Shown: positions 42,832 through 51,795, numbered from the stretch's first letter. The stretch is 64,000 bases of DNA from Aeromicrobium sp. Leaf245 (GCF_942548115.1 NZ_OW824151.1:2418001-2482000); one strand, 5' to 3'. Program-made: numbers and translations. Notes: a model not told the origin generated them from the letters alone.

Positions 42832-43527
42832 TCAGAGGTCGGCGAGGAGCTGACGCATCCGGTCGATCTCGGCGGTCTGGTCGGCCGCGATGCTCGTGGC
42901 CAGCTCGTTGACCTGCAGGTCCGCACCCTGACGGACGACGTCGCCGACCATCTCGATGGCGCCCTGGTGGTGCATGACCATCAGCTCGAGGAACTGGCGG
43001 TCGAACTGCGCACCCTTCGCCCTCGCGAGAGCGGCCATCTGCGCCTCGCTGGCCATGCCGGCCATCTCGTGCACGTCGCCGCCGTGCGACCCGTGCCCAC
43101 CGTGGCGGCCCATCGGGATGTTGCCGCCCTCGATCTGCTCCTTCGTGGGCGCGTCGAGACCCTGGTCGGTCAGCCAGCCCGCCATGTAGACGATCTCGGG
43201 ACGCTGGGCGCCGTCGATGCGGTCCGCCATCGTGCGCACCGCCTTGCTGCCCCCGGCCTTCGGGGCGAGCTGCGCCATCTCGAGCGCCTGGGCGTGGTGC
43301 GGGATCATCATCTGCACGAACTCGATGTCGGCGTCGTTGGCCCGCGCCCGCCCGATCTCCGGGGCCTCGTCGAGCTCCTCGGAGTCCTCCCCCGGCATGC
43401 CGGGCTGGATGATCGTGCCGTCGACCTTGCGCGACGGATCGTCCCCGGAGCACCCGGTGGCGAGCACGGCAACGGCCACGAGCACGGCGGCTGCTCCGCG
43501 GCCGAACGTGGGACTCCGACGACGCAT
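42832..43527 (-). CDS. DUF305 lipoprotein
   Basis: A 231-aa lipoprotein: signal peptide and lipobox LVAVAVLATGCSGDD (Cys near 26). The mature part is two DUF305 repeats of ferritin-like helices marked by FVQMMIPHHAQALEMAQLA near 71 and FLELMVMHHQGAIEMVGDV near 183, each with the HHxxA-ExA-type histidine pair. The family is often linked to metal (copper) handling. A His/Gly-rich linker GRHGGHGSHGGDVHEM lies between the repeats. It is divergent from the LVIVD gene and shares with it an identical 16-nt leader ahead of the start codon. Confidence 0.88.
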   Translation of the reverse strand: MRRRSPTFGRGAAAVLVAVAVLATGCSGDDPSRKVDGTIIQPGMPGEDSEELDEAPEIGRARANDADIEFVQMMIPHHAQALEMAQLAPKAGGSKAVRTMADRIDGAQRPEIVYMAGWLTDQGLDAPTKEQIEGGNIPMGRHGGHGSHGGDVHEMAGMASEAQMAALARAKGAQFDRQFLELMVMHHQGAIEMVGDVVRQGADLQVNELATSIAADQTAEIDRMRQLLADL

Positions 43528-43535
43528 ACGTGGTT

Positions 43536-43641
43536 CCTTCCCCCGAAGTGTCGCCGTCACGGGAACGTCACGAACGAGTCCGCGCGTCGCCCTTGTCGTC
43601 ATGACGGCTTTCAGCGAGGATAGCCACACTTCGGGGGAAGG
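43536..43641. promoter_or_regulatory. Duplicated leader in divergent orientation (DUF305 / LVIVD genes)
   Basis: The 16-mer ACACTTCGGGGGAAGG occurs at 43626-43641 on the plus strand and at 43551-43536 on the minus strand, both 8 nt before their ATG. It includes the Shine-Dalgarno of each gene. The 74 bp between must contain both promoters. The perfect duplication implies co-regulation, at the translational level or through a DNA-binding protein. Confidence 0.7.
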
Positions 43642-43649
43642 ACACACCT

Positions 43650-45209
43650 ATGCGTATCTCGCGCAGACGGGCCACCACGGCCCTGCTCGGAGCCGCCGCC
43701 ACCGGCGCGCTCACCGCGGCACTGCTCTCACCCATGGCCGCCACGGCCGAGGTGCAGGCCCGCGACACCACGTCCGACGAGTGCGACGGCGAAGTCGTGC
43801 TGTCGGAGGCGGACCGCCTGGCAGGCAACTGCCTCCCGGGCAACGACACCGCTCGGATGAACGCCAGCGGCGCCGACCTGGCACCCGGTGAGGAGGCGAA
43901 CAGCAAGAACGTCGAGCGCATCGCCACCATCGCCAAGCAGGGCGCGTTCGCCACCGAGGACGCGCTCAACAGCGACCTCGCGTTCCAGGGCAAGTACGCC
44001 TTCGCCGGCAACTACAACGGCTTCATGGTCTACGACATCTCGAAGCCCGCGAGGCCGAAGGTCGTCACGCAGGTCGTGTGCGCGGGCTCGCAGAACGACA
44101 TCTCCGTGTACGACGACGTGCTGATCCTCAGCACCGACTCCTCGCGCAGCGACGCCTCGTGCCAGAGCACGGCGCAGTCGGCCACCATCAAGGACTCGTG
44201 GGAGGGCGTCAAGGTCTTCGACATCTCCGACCCGCGCAAGCCGAAGTACGTGTCGGCCGTCGAGACACCGTGCGGCTCGCACACCCACACCCTGGCTCCC
44301 GGCAACGGCAAGCCGGGCAAGGGCAAGGGCGGCAAGCCCGGCAAGGGCTCGAAGAACGACCTGTACGTCTACGTCTCGTCGTACGCTCCCGACGCCGCGT
44401 TCCCCGACTGCCAGCCTCCGCTGGACTCCATCAGCATCGTCAAGGTGCCGCTGAAGAAGCCGTCGGCGGCGACGATGATCGCCCAGCCCGTGCTCTTCCC
44501 AGGCGGAGGCAACCCGGCCGGCGGCTACTCGCGCGAGACCAGCGGCTGCCACGACCTCACGGCCTACCCGAGCAAGGACATCATGGCCGGCGCCTGCATG
44601 GGCGACGGCATCCTGCTCGACATCCGCGACCGTGAGAAGCCGAAGGTCACCGAGAACGTGCGCGACACCGAGAACTTCGCGTTCTGGCACTCTGCCACGT
44701 TCAACAACGACGGCACCAAGGTCGTCTTCACCGACGAGCTCGGCGGCGGCGGCGCGCCCACCTGCAACCCGACCGTGGGCGACACCAAGGGCGCGAACGG
44801 GATCTACGACATCACCCGCAAGGGCGACCTGGAGTTCAAGAGCTACTACAAGATCCCCCGCACCCAGGCGAACACCGAGAACTGCGTGGCCCACAACGGC
44901 TCGCTGGTCCCGGTGAAGGGCAAGGACATCATGGTCCAGGCCTGGTACCAGGGCGGCTGGTCGATGTTCGACTTCACCGACTCGGCCAACCCCAAGGAGA
45001 TCGCCTGGCACGACCGCGGCCCCAACGACGCACAGCGTCTCGTGGTCGGCGGCCCCTGGTCGACGTACTACTACAACGGCTACGTCTACTCCAACGAGAT
45101 CCAGCGCGGCTTCGACGTGTTCAAGGTCGACGACCGTCGGATCAAGGGTGCGGAGCGGGTGCGCTTCGACGAGCTGAACCCGCAGAGCCAGCCGCGGTAC
45201 CGCGAGTAG
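43650..45209 (+). CDS. Secreted LVIVD-repeat (beta-propeller-like) protein
   Basis: A 519-aa exported protein. The signal peptide (1-33) ends in AATAEVQA. LVIVD-type repeats follow: FAGNYNGFMVYDISKPARPK, EGVKVFDISDPRKPKYV, GILLDIRDREKPKV and SMFDFTDSANPKEIAWHD. These suggest a propeller of about seven blades. A low-complexity Gly/Lys/Pro insertion (GKPGKGKGGKPGKGSKND, about 217-234) interrupts one blade. Six to eight cysteines suggest disulfides. DUF305 and LVIVD proteins frequently occur as neighbours, so a joint envelope role (metal or stress) is likely but undefined. RBS GGGGGAAGG. Confidence 0.85.
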   Translation: MRISRRRATTALLGAAATGALTAALLSPMAATAEVQARDTTSDECDGEVVLSEADRLAGNCLPGNDTARMNASGADLAPGEEANSKNVERIATIAKQGAFATEDALNSDLAFQGKYAFAGNYNGFMVYDISKPARPKVVTQVVCAGSQNDISVYDDVLILSTDSSRSDASCQSTAQSATIKDSWEGVKVFDISDPRKPKYVSAVETPCGSHTHTLAPGNGKPGKGKGGKPGKGSKNDLYVYVSSYAPDAAFPDCQPPLDSISIVKVPLKKPSAATMIAQPVLFPGGGNPAGGYSRETSGCHDLTAYPSKDIMAGACMGDGILLDIRDREKPKVTENVRDTENFAFWHSATFNNDGTKVVFTDELGGGGAPTCNPTVGDTKGANGIYDITRKGDLEFKSYYKIPRTQANTENCVAHNGSLVPVKGKDIMVQAWYQGGWSMFDFTDSANPKEIAWHDRGPNDAQRLVVGGPWSTYYYNGYVYSNEIQRGFDVFKVDDRRIKGAERVRFDELNPQSQPRYRE

Positions 45210-45259
45210 GGCTCGATCGCACGACCGCGAGCCGGCACTCCCACCCTCGCGGCCCCGAG

Positions 45260-45302
45260 ACGTCGGCCGTCGATGCAGCACCCCTGCGTCGACGGCCGAC
45301 GT
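45260..45302 (+). terminator. Hairpin terminator after the LVIVD gene
   Basis: A 14-bp stem (ACGTCGGCCGTCGA 45260-45273 with 45289-45302) is extended by an inner GCAG/CTGC, giving about 18 pairs. It begins 50 bp past the stop. Confidence 0.8.
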
Positions 45303-45418
45303 GTGTTCCCGTCCGCCTTCCGGCGCGTGTGTCCACGGCGTTGCCGCGTCCCCGGCGCAGGTGACGATTCGGTTGCGGACTTGCAAGGACGACCAAGGAC
45401 GCCGATAGGTTGTCCCGC

Positions 45419-46162
45419 ATGGCTGACACACCCATGGTGGCCATGCAGGGGGTCCAGAAGCACTTCGGCTCCTTGCATGTGCTGCAGGACATCGAGCTCG
45501 ACGTCGCCCAGGGCGAGGTCGTCGTCGTGATCGGGCCGTCGGGCTCGGGCAAGTCGACGCTGTGCCGCACGATCAACCGGCTCGAGACGATCGACGAGGG
45601 CCAGATCCACGTGGACGGGCAGCCGCTCCCCGCCGAGGGCAAGGCCCTCGCGCAGCTGCGCGCCGACGTCGGCATGGTCTTCCAGTCGTTCAACCTCTTC
45701 TCGCACAAGACCGTGCTCGAGAACGTGACGCTCGGCCCCATCAAGGTCCGTGGCCAGGCCAAGGTCGATGCCGAGAAGCGTGCCATGGAGCTGCTCGAGC
45801 GGGTCGGTGTCGAGTCGCAGGCCAGCAAGCTCCCCGCCCAGCTCTCCGGTGGCCAGCAGCAGCGGGTGGCCATCGCCCGCTCGCTCGCGATGGAGCCCAA
45901 GGTCATGCTCTTCGACGAGCCGACGTCGGCGCTCGACCCGGAGATGATCAAGGAGGTCCTCGACACCATGATCGACCTCGCCAAGGGCGGCATGACGATG
46001 ATCGTCGTCACCCACGAGATGGGCTTCGCTCGCACCGCCGCCGACCGCGTCGTGTTCATGGCCGACGGACGCATCGTCGAGCAGAACACCCCCCACGAGT
46101 TCTTCAGCGCTCCGTCGTCGGACCGCGCGAAGGACTTCCTGGGCAAGATCCTCAACCACTGA
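45419..46162 (+). CDS. gluA: Glutamate-type ABC transporter ATP-binding protein
   Basis: A 247-aa polar-amino-acid importer ATPase. Walker A is [20 protein letters not shown] near residue 34, the Q-loop is [12 protein letters not shown], the signature is [20 protein letters not shown], Walker B is [15 protein letters not shown] and the H-loop is [13 protein letters not shown]. The order ATPase-binding protein-two permeases matches actinobacterial gluABCD. The ATG at 45419 has no Shine-Dalgarno but TAGGTT (45406-45411) sits 7 nt upstream, suggesting a leaderless transcript; TTG at 45410 is less likely. Amino-acid specificity is inferred from operon type, not proven. Confidence 0.9.
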   Translation: MADTPMVAMQGVQKHFGSLHVLQDIELDVAQGEVVVVIGPSGSGKSTLCRTINRLETIDEGQIHVDGQPLPAEGKALAQLRADVGMVFQSFNLFSHKTVLENVTLGPIKVRGQAKVDAEKRAMELLERVGVESQASKLPAQLSGGQQQRVAIARSLAMEPKVMLFDEPTSALDPEMIKEVLDTMIDLAKGGMTMIVVTHEMGFARTAADRVVFMADGRIVEQNTPHEFFSAPSSDRAKDFLGKILNH

Positions 46163-46205
46163 TCCACCTGTTCGAACCCAACCAACCGATCGAGGGGAAG
46201 CTCCC

Positions 46206-47099
46206 ATGAAGGTGCGCAGCATGAAGCTCGCGGCAGTCGCCGCAGCGGTCGTCCTGGCCGCCTCGGCCTGCGGCAACGCAGGCGAGGACGACGGCACGGC
46301 GGCGTCCGGCAACGAGTACGAGGTCGTCGACAGCCCCGACTTCGAGGCGGGCTCGCGCATGGCTGAGCTGGCCGAGGCCGGCAGCGTCAAGATCGGCGTC
46401 AAGTACGACCAGCCCGGCGTCGGCTTCAAGGCCGCCGGCTCCGAGGCGCCCACCGGCATCGACCCCGAGCTCGGCAAGATCATCGCCGGCCAGCTGGGCA
46501 TCGAGCCCGACAAGATCGAGTGGGTCGAGGCGATCTCCGACAACCGCGAGCCGTTCCTGCAGAACGGCACGGTCGACTTCGTCATCGCGTCGTACTCGAT
46601 CACCGACGACCGTCGCAAGGTCGTCGGCCAGGCCGGTCCGTACTACGTCACCGGCCAGAGCCTGCTCGTCGCCGCCGACGACGACTCCATCAACGGTCCG
46701 GACGACCTCGAGGGCAAGAAGGTCTGCTCGGTCACCGGCTCCACGTCGATCAAGACGGTCGAGGAGGAGTACGGCGCGACCCCGGCCGGCTTCGACACGT
46801 ACTCCGAGTGCGTCGACCAGCTGAAGAACGGCTCCGTCGACGCCGTCACCACCGACGGCGCGATCCTGCTCGGCTACGCCGCGCAGGCGCCCGACGAGCT
46901 CAAGGTCGTCGGTGAGCCCTTCTCCGAGGAGCGCTACGGCGTCGGCTACAGCAAGGACGCCCCCGAGCTGTGCCAGTTCCTCAACGACACGATCGAGAAG
47001 GCGTACGACGACGGCGACTTCGAGAAGGCCTTCGACGCGACGCTCGGCAAGTCGGGCAACGACGTGCCCGAGAAGCCGACGCTCGACGCCTGCGCCTGA
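46206..47099 (+). CDS. gluB: Glutamate-type ABC transporter substrate-binding lipoprotein
   Basis: A 297-aa lipoprotein: signal with lipobox VLAASACGNAG (Cys near 22), then an SBP_bac_3 domain (about 55-285): VKIGVKYDQPGVGFKAA, GIDPELGKIIAGQLGI, NREPFLQNGTVDFVIASYSI with the substrate-binding Arg/Thr/Asp region, and CSVTGSTSIKTV. It is anchored to the outer face of the membrane and delivers the amino acid to GluCD. It follows gluA by 43 bp with a GAGGGGAAG ribosome site. A stable hairpin follows its stop. Confidence 0.92.
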   Translation: MKVRSMKLAAVAAAVVLAASACGNAGEDDGTAASGNEYEVVDSPDFEAGSRMAELAEAGSVKIGVKYDQPGVGFKAAGSEAPTGIDPELGKIIAGQLGIEPDKIEWVEAISDNREPFLQNGTVDFVIASYSITDDRRKVVGQAGPYYVTGQSLLVAADDDSINGPDDLEGKKVCSVTGSTSIKTVEEEYGATPAGFDTYSECVDQLKNGSVDAVTTDGAILLGYAAQAPDELKVVGEPFSEERYGVGYSKDAPELCQFLNDTIEKAYDDGDFEKAFDATLGKSGNDVPEKPTLDACA

Positions 47100-47112
47100 T
47101 CCGACCGACCGA

Positions 47113-47144
47113 CCGGTCGCCGGGCCTCATCGCCCGGCGACCGG
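47113..47144 (+). terminator. Intra-operon hairpin after gluB
   Basis: A perfect 13-bp stem (CCGGTCGCCGGGC 47113-47125 with 47132-47144) and a 6-nt loop lie 13 bp after the gluB stop and 39 bp before gluC. Such hairpins attenuate permease expression or stabilise the upstream mRNA, giving an excess of binding protein. Confidence 0.75.
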
Positions 47145-47183
47145 CCGACCATCCTGCGACTGTCGCTCGACGACGGAGGTGAC

Positions 47184-47828
47184 GTGGAAGCCCTCAGCGA
47201 GAACTTCGGCCTGGTGCTCTCCGGTTTCGGTGAGACCTTGAAGCTGCTCGTCGCGTCCGGCGCGCTCGCGCTGGTGGTCGGCACACTCGTGGCCGTCGCC
47301 CGCGTGTCGCCGGTGCCGGTGCTGCGCGGCGTCGGGATCGGCTACGTCACCATCTTCCGCAACACCCCGTTGCTGGTGCTGATCCTGCTCACCTACTACG
47401 GGCTGCCCGAGGTCGGCATCGACTTCGGCTTCTTCGTCATGATCACGCTCGCGATGGGCCTCTACACGGCGGCCTTCGTCACCGAGGCGATCCGCTCGGG
47501 CATCAACGGCATCGGGCTCGGCCAGGCCGAGGCCGCACGGTCGATCGGGATGCCCTTCTCCCTGACCATGACGCAGGTCGTGCTCCCCCAGGCGTTCCGG
47601 CTCACGGTTCCGCCGCTGGCGAGCGTGTTCATCGCCCTGACCAAGAACACCTCGCTCGCCGCGGTGTTCGGCATCGCCGAGGCCACCTTCCGCATGAAGG
47701 GGCTCAGCAACGACTACGCGAGCGAGCGCATCGTCATCTTCCTCGGGATCGCCCTCGGCTACATCGTCATCGTCGAGCTGATCTCCTTCGGCGCGTCCCG
47801 CTTCGAGAAGGCCTGGAGGGTCGCATGA
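47184..47828 (+). CDS. gluC: Glutamate-type ABC transporter permease
   Basis: A 214-aa permease with about five membrane spans. The EAA loop is readable as EAARSIGMPFSLTMTQVVLPQA, the coupling site for the ATPase. The start TIFRNTPLLVLILLTYYGLP is typical of HisM/GlnP-type permeases. The start is GTG (47184) with GGAGG 6 nt upstream. The stop overlaps gluD by 4 nt (ATGA), so the two permeases are made together and form the heterodimeric channel. Confidence 0.92.
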   Translation: MEALSENFGLVLSGFGETLKLLVASGALALVVGTLVAVARVSPVPVLRGVGIGYVTIFRNTPLLVLILLTYYGLPEVGIDFGFFVMITLAMGLYTAAFVTEAIRSGINGIGLGQAEAARSIGMPFSLTMTQVVLPQAFRLTVPPLASVFIALTKNTSLAAVFGIAEATFRMKGLSNDYASERIVIFLGIALGYIVIVELISFGASRFEKAWRVA

Positions 47829-48700
47829 GCCAGGCATCCGTCCTCTTCGACGTCCCCGGACCGAAGGCCGCCCGCCGCTACCGGCTGCTGGGCATCGCCA
47901 CGGTCGTCGGCGTCGTCGCGCTCGCCGCGCTGGTCGTCTGGAAGCTCTACAGCGAGAACCAGCTCACCGCCCAGCAGTGGGAGCCGTTCGTCACCCCGCG
48001 GATCGTCGACGTCCTCGTCCAGGGCCTCATCGACACCCTGCGCGCCGCCGGCATCGCCATCGTCGGGGCTGTCGTGTTCGGCGTCCTGCTGGGGGTCGGC
48101 AAGCTGAGCGACAGCCGGCTCGTGCGGTGGCCGTCGTGGACCGTCGTGGAGTTCTTCCGCGCGGTGCCGCTGCTGCTGCTCATCATCTTCGTCTGGGGGC
48201 TCGCGTCGTACCCGAACGGGGTGCTGTTCCCCCTCGTGATCGGCCTGATCCTCTACAACGGATCGGTGCTCGCCGAGGTCTTCCGCGCCGGCATCAACGC
48301 CGTGCCGAAGGGACAGGCGGAGGCGGCCTATGCGCTCGGTCTGCGCAAGAGCGCGGTCACGCGCATCATCCTGCTGCCGCAGGCCGTGAAGATCATGTTC
48401 CCTTCGATCATCAGCCAGTGCATCGTCGTGCTGAAGGACACCAGCCTGGGGTACGCGATCCTCGCGCCGGGCCTCACCGTGGCAGGTCGCTCGGTCTGGA
48501 ACACCTTCGACAACCGGCTGGCCACCGCCATCGTGCTCGCGGTCGTCTACATCGCGATGAACCTGCTGCTCACCTGGCTCGGTGGGTGGGTGCAGCGGCG
48601 CTACATCGGTCAGCGAAAGTCGTCCGACCAGGTCGGTGGCGTCGTGCAGGGCCAGCCCGACGGTGGTGCGGGCGGCACCGGCGCACCGGGTCCGGCCTGA
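47825..48700 (+). CDS. gluD: Glutamate-type ABC transporter permease
   Basis: A 291-aa permease with an N-terminal span, then the HisM-type core: VEFFRAVPLLLLIIFVWGLA and the EAA loop EAAYALGLRKSAVTRIILLP. About 30 hydrophilic Gly/Gln-rich residues (QVGGVVQGQPDGGAGGTG) form a C-terminal tail. It is translationally coupled to gluC. A 14-bp palindrome spans its stop and the convergent DUF4442 stop but has no loop. Confidence 0.92.
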   Translation: MSQASVLFDVPGPKAARRYRLLGIATVVGVVALAALVVWKLYSENQLTAQQWEPFVTPRIVDVLVQGLIDTLRAAGIAIVGAVVFGVLLGVGKLSDSRLVRWPSWTVVEFFRAVPLLLLIIFVWGLASYPNGVLFPLVIGLILYNGSVLAEVFRAGINAVPKGQAEAAYALGLRKSAVTRIILLPQAVKIMFPSIISQCIVVLKDTSLGYAILAPGLTVAGRSVWNTFDNRLATAIVLAVVYIAMNLLLTWLGGWVQRRYIGQRKSSDQVGGVVQGQPDGGAGGTGAPGPA

Positions 48701-48706
48701 GCCGGC

Positions 48707-49168
48707 TCAGCGCTTCTTGGGGGTGACCCAGAGGTGGATGGTGCCCTCGACCGTGACGGTGCCGTCCTTCAGCGCCGCCTTCACGCGGATCGGGACGTCG
48801 GGACCGTTGGCCCAGTCCTCGGGGCTGGACTCGGCGGTGCAGTAGAGGTCGCCGGCCGACTTCGCCAGGTACTTCACGTCCATGCCCTTGGGCAGCCAGC
48901 GGGAGTCGCTCGGACAGGTGGCCTCGGCGAGCAGGCCCATGGCCGCCTCGAGACCGTTGCAGGCCGCGATCGCGTGCACGGTGCCGATGTGGTTCTGCAC
49001 GCTGCGCCGCTTCGGGATCGTGATCTCGGCGAAGTGCGGCCGCATCTCGCGCACGGCGAGGTGGATCGACGCGAAGTACGGCGCCTTCTGGCCGTAGAAG
49101 ATGGAGAACAGTCGCTTTCCCTGCGGGAGGGCCGACATCTTCCGGTACACATCGAGGGTGCTGGGCAT
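48707..49168 (-). CDS. DUF4442 hotdog-fold thioesterase-like protein
   Basis: A 153-aa protein of the hotdog superfamily: PYFASIHLAVREMRPHFAEI, NHIGTVHAIAACNGLEAAMG (the catalytic-helix region), WLPKGMDVKYLAKSAGDLYC and a terminal TVEGTIHLWVTPKKR. It resembles acyl-CoA thioesterase-like DUF4442 proteins; the substrate is unknown. The ATG at 49168 (MPSTLDVYRKMS) is chosen over an upstream frame without conservation. It is divergent from the PadR gene. Confidence 0.85.
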   Translation of the reverse strand: MPSTLDVYRKMSALPQGKRLFSIFYGQKAPYFASIHLAVREMRPHFAEITIPKRRSVQNHIGTVHAIAACNGLEAAMGLLAEATCPSDSRWLPKGMDVKYLAKSAGDLYCTAESSPEDWANGPDVPIRVKAALKDGTVTVEGTIHLWVTPKKR

Positions 49169-49250
49169 GCGCGTGAGTCTAGGACCCTGACAGCGACGCT
49201 GTCTGCGTCGGCGCGGGCGATGTGGCGAACGGCTCAGTAGGGTGAGCGAC

Positions 49251-49808
49251 GTGAACCTGTCGATGACCTCGTACGCCATCTTGGGGCTGCTGGCCTTCGA
49301 CGGGGAGTCCGAGACCAAGGGCCTCACGGGCTACGAGCTGAAGCAGCGCGCCGACCGGACGCTGCGGTTCTACTGGACGTCGCCGGCGATGAGCCAGATC
49401 TACACCGAGCTCGACAAGCTGCTCCAGGGCGACCTGGTGCACGCCGTGGAGCAGACCGAGGGACGACGCACCACGCGCCGCTTCAAGATCAGCGACGAGG
49501 GACGCACCCAGGTGGAACGGTGGCTCTCCGCACCCGTGGACGACCCGTTCCCGGTGCTCAAGCACCCGGTGGCTCTGCGTCTGCTGATGGGTCGGCTCAC
49601 CTCGACCGAGCACGTGCAGGAGATGCTGGACGACTACCTCGAGCGGCTCGCCGTGCAGCGCAAGGAGCTGGAGGCCGTGCGCGAGATGCTCGGAGACGTC
49701 GATGAGCTCCGCTACGCGGCTCGCGTGGCCGACTGGGGCATGTCGTACTACGACAGCGAGAAGGACATCGTCGAACGGATCCGACGCGACGTGGAGGAGC
49801 GCGGCTGA
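49251..49808 (+). CDS. PadR-family transcriptional regulator
   Basis: A protein of about 185 aa. The N-terminal winged helix covers about residues 5-85: TSYAILGLLAFDGE, LTGYELKQRADRTLRFYWTS, SQIYTELDKLLQGDLVHAV, TRRFKISDEGRTQVERWL. The C-terminal helical dimerisation region (about 110-180) is typical of Vir-like PadR proteins. The GTG at 49251 fits a leaderless start because TAGGGT lies just upstream; a GTG at 49242 and an ATG at 49263 are alternatives. Whether it controls the divergent DUF4442 gene is unknown. Confidence 0.88.
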   Translation: MNLSMTSYAILGLLAFDGESETKGLTGYELKQRADRTLRFYWTSPAMSQIYTELDKLLQGDLVHAVEQTEGRRTTRRFKISDEGRTQVERWLSAPVDDPFPVLKHPVALRLLMGRLTSTEHVQEMLDDYLERLAVQRKELEAVREMLGDVDELRYAARVADWGMSYYDSEKDIVERIRRDVEERG

Positions 49809-49847
49809 TCCGCACTCCCCCACACCACACCCGTTGCCGCCACCAGC

Positions 49848-50414
49848 TCAGGTGGAGACGAGCGGCTCCACGTCGGCCTCGAGCTCCTCGCGGACCACGT
49901 CGAAGGCGACCTGGGGCGAGTAGCCCTTGCGCGCCAGCATGCCGGTGAGCCGACGGATCCGGGTGGTGTCGTCGAGGCCGCGCATGGAGCGCAGCTTCTT
50001 CTGGACCAGCCGGTGGGCCGCCTCACGCTCGGAGTCGGGATCGACGTCGGCCAGGACCTCCCGCGCGATCTCGTCGGCGATGCCCTTGCGCCGCAGCTCG
50101 AGCGCCAGCACCTTGGTGGCCAGGCCCTTGCTGCGTGAGCGCGACTCGACCCAGGCCCGCGCGAACGCGGCGTCGTCGATCAGACCGACCTCCTCGAACC
50201 GGTCGAGCAACCGCGTCGCGACGTCGTCGGGCACGTGCTTGCGCGCCAGCGCCTCGGCGAGCTCGGCCCGGCTGCGCGGCGAGTCCGTGAGCTTGTTGAG
50301 CAGGATGGTGCGAGCCACCGACTCGACGTCGGCATCGGGATCCTGCGCGGTGTCGCGCACCGGCTCGTCCGAGCCCACGGGCGGCTCCTGCCCTCGCGCC
50401 TGTCCCCCGGGCAC
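49848..50414 (-). CDS. recX: Regulatory protein RecX
   Basis: A 188-aa inhibitor of RecA filament activity. Three-helix repeats are visible: VARTILLNKLTDSPRSRAEL, RLLDRFEEVGLIDDAAFARAW with the family LIDD motif, AHRLVQKKLRSMRG and MLARKGYSPQVAFDVV. The first 30 residues are a disordered Pro/Gly/Asp-rich extension. The start is GTG at 50414, two bases after the recA stop, so recA and recX are co-transcribed under SOS control. Confidence 0.93.
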   Translation of the reverse strand: MPGGQARGQEPPVGSDEPVRDTAQDPDADVESVARTILLNKLTDSPRSRAELAEALARKHVPDDVATRLLDRFEEVGLIDDAAFARAWVESRSRSKGLATKVLALELRRKGIADEIAREVLADVDPDSEREAAHRLVQKKLRSMRGLDDTTRIRRLTGMLARKGYSPQVAFDVVREELEADVEPLVST

Positions 50415-50416
50415 GC

Positions 50417-51502
50417 TCAGAACTCCGTCGCGGGCAGGTCGATGTCGTCGGCGGCGACCTCGTCGTCGATCGTGGCGCCGACTCCCAGGTGCTCCTTGAC
50501 CCGCTTCTCGAGCTCCTCGGCGAGATCGGGGTTGTCCTTGAGGAACTGGCGGGCGTTCTCCTTGCCCTGGCCCAGCTGGTCGCCCTCGTACGTGTACCAG
50601 GCGCCGGCCTTGCGGACCATGCCCGTCTCCACGCCGACGTCGATCAGGCTGCCCTCCCGGCTGATGCCCTGGCCGTACATGATGTCGAACTCGGCCTGCT
50701 TGAACGGCGGGGCGAGCTTGTTCTTGACGACCTTGACGCGTGTGCGGTTGCCGACCATGTCGGTGCCGTCCTTGAGCGTCTCGATGCGGCGCACGTCGAG
50801 CCGGACGGAGGCGTAGAACTTGAGCGCCTTGCCGCCGGTGGTGGTCTCGGGCGAGCCGAACATGACGCCGATCTTCTCGCGCAGCTGGTTGATGAAGATC
50901 GCCGTGGTGCCCGAGCCGTGGATGGCGCCCGTCATCTTGCGCAGGGCCTGGCTCATGAGGCGAGCCTGCAGACCGACGTGGCTGTCGCCCATCTCGCCGT
51001 CGATCTCGGCGCGGGGCACCAGGGCCGCCACGGAGTCGATGACGATGACGTCGATGGCGCCCGAGCGGATCAGCATGTCGGCGATCTCGAGGGCCTGCTC
51101 ACCGGAGTCGGGCTGGGAGATGAGCAGCGCGTCGGTGTCGACGCCCAGCTTGCGGGCGTAGTCGGGGTCGAGCGCGTGCTCGGCATCGATGAAGGCCGCC
51201 ACCCCACCGGCCTTCTGGGCGTTGGCCACCGCGTGCAACGCGACCGTGGTCTTGCCCGAGGACTCAGGGCCGTAGATCTCGACGATGCGCCCGCGCGGCA
51301 GACCGCCGATGCCGAGCGCGATGTCGAGCGCCGTGGCGCCGGTCGGGATGACGTTGATCGGGACACGGCCCCGCTCACCGAGGCGCATGACGGCGCCCTT
51401 GCCGTAGTTGCGGTCGATCTGGGCGATCGCGTTGTCGATCGCCTTCTCGCGCTGGTCGCTCGTGACGGCGGTGACGGGGGTCAGTGGTGCCTTGGAAGCC
51501 AT
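50417..51502 (-). CDS. recA: Recombinase RecA
   Basis: A 361-aa recombinase that forms filaments on single-stranded DNA, drives strand exchange and triggers LexA cleavage. Walker A is [18 protein letters not shown] near 76, Walker B is [16 protein letters not shown], the L2 region is [20 protein letters not shown] and the C-terminal acidic tail is [16 protein letters not shown]. The length and motif order are typical. The ATG at 51502 ([10 protein letters not shown]) is chosen. The roughly 306-bp region upstream (51503-51808) contains a perfect SOS box and a three-copy repeat but no gene. Confidence 0.97.
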   Translation of the reverse strand: MASKAPLTPVTAVTSDQREKAIDNAIAQIDRNYGKGAVMRLGERGRVPINVIPTGATALDIALGIGGLPRGRIVEIYGPESSGKTTVALHAVANAQKAGGVAAFIDAEHALDPDYARKLGVDTDALLISQPDSGEQALEIADMLIRSGAIDVIVIDSVAALVPRAEIDGEMGDSHVGLQARLMSQALRKMTGAIHGSGTTAIFINQLREKIGVMFGSPETTTGGKALKFYASVRLDVRRIETLKDGTDMVGNRTRVKVVKNKLAPPFKQAEFDIMYGQGISREGSLIDVGVETGMVRKAGAWYTYEGDQLGQGKENARQFLKDNPDLAEELEKRVKEHLGVGATIDDEVAADDIDLPATEF

Positions 51503-51636
51503 GGGCTGGTCCGTTCTGCTCGGTGGGGGCCGGTCATCTGCGACGCTAGGGGCCGCCTCAGACATCTGGGGCCTCGTCGACCCCGCCTGTGGACAGCGAC
51601 ACACCTTCGCGTCAACCGTGTGGACAACGCTAGTAC

Positions 51637-51648
51637 GAACACCTGTTC
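51637..51648. promoter_or_regulatory. SOS (LexA) box upstream of recA
   Basis: A perfect GAAC-ACCT-GTTC lies 135 bp before the recA start. Together with the boxes near lexA it shows the recA-recX operon is in the local SOS regulon. Confidence 0.87.
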
Positions 51649-51701
51649 GATCGGATGCGACACGCCGTGTCGACCTCGTCGGTGCCGGCACGCTCACGAC
51701 T

Positions 51702-51795
51702 CCCCCACGATCGGTGGATCCTCAACCGCGGAACGCCCGCTGTGGTTGAGGATCCACCGATGAGGCTCCAGATGTTGAGGATCCACCGATGGGGG
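51702..51795. repeat. Three-arm inverted/direct repeat between recA promoter and DUF3046 gene
   Basis: Arm 1 ATCGGTGGATCCTCAACC (51710-51727) is the exact inverse of arm 2 (51744-51761). Arm 3 (51774-51790) repeats arm 2 in direct orientation, 29 bp on. Runs of C before arm 1 and of G after arm 3 extend the outer pairing. Arm 1 could pair with either copy, forming alternative hairpins. Confidence 0.75.

Noticed and set aside
48697-48710. CTGAGCCGGCTCAG palindrome as a terminator between gluD and DUF4442
   Set aside because: It spans the two stop codons, has no loop, and is only 14 bp; it probably reflects overlapping TGA codons in GC-rich context.
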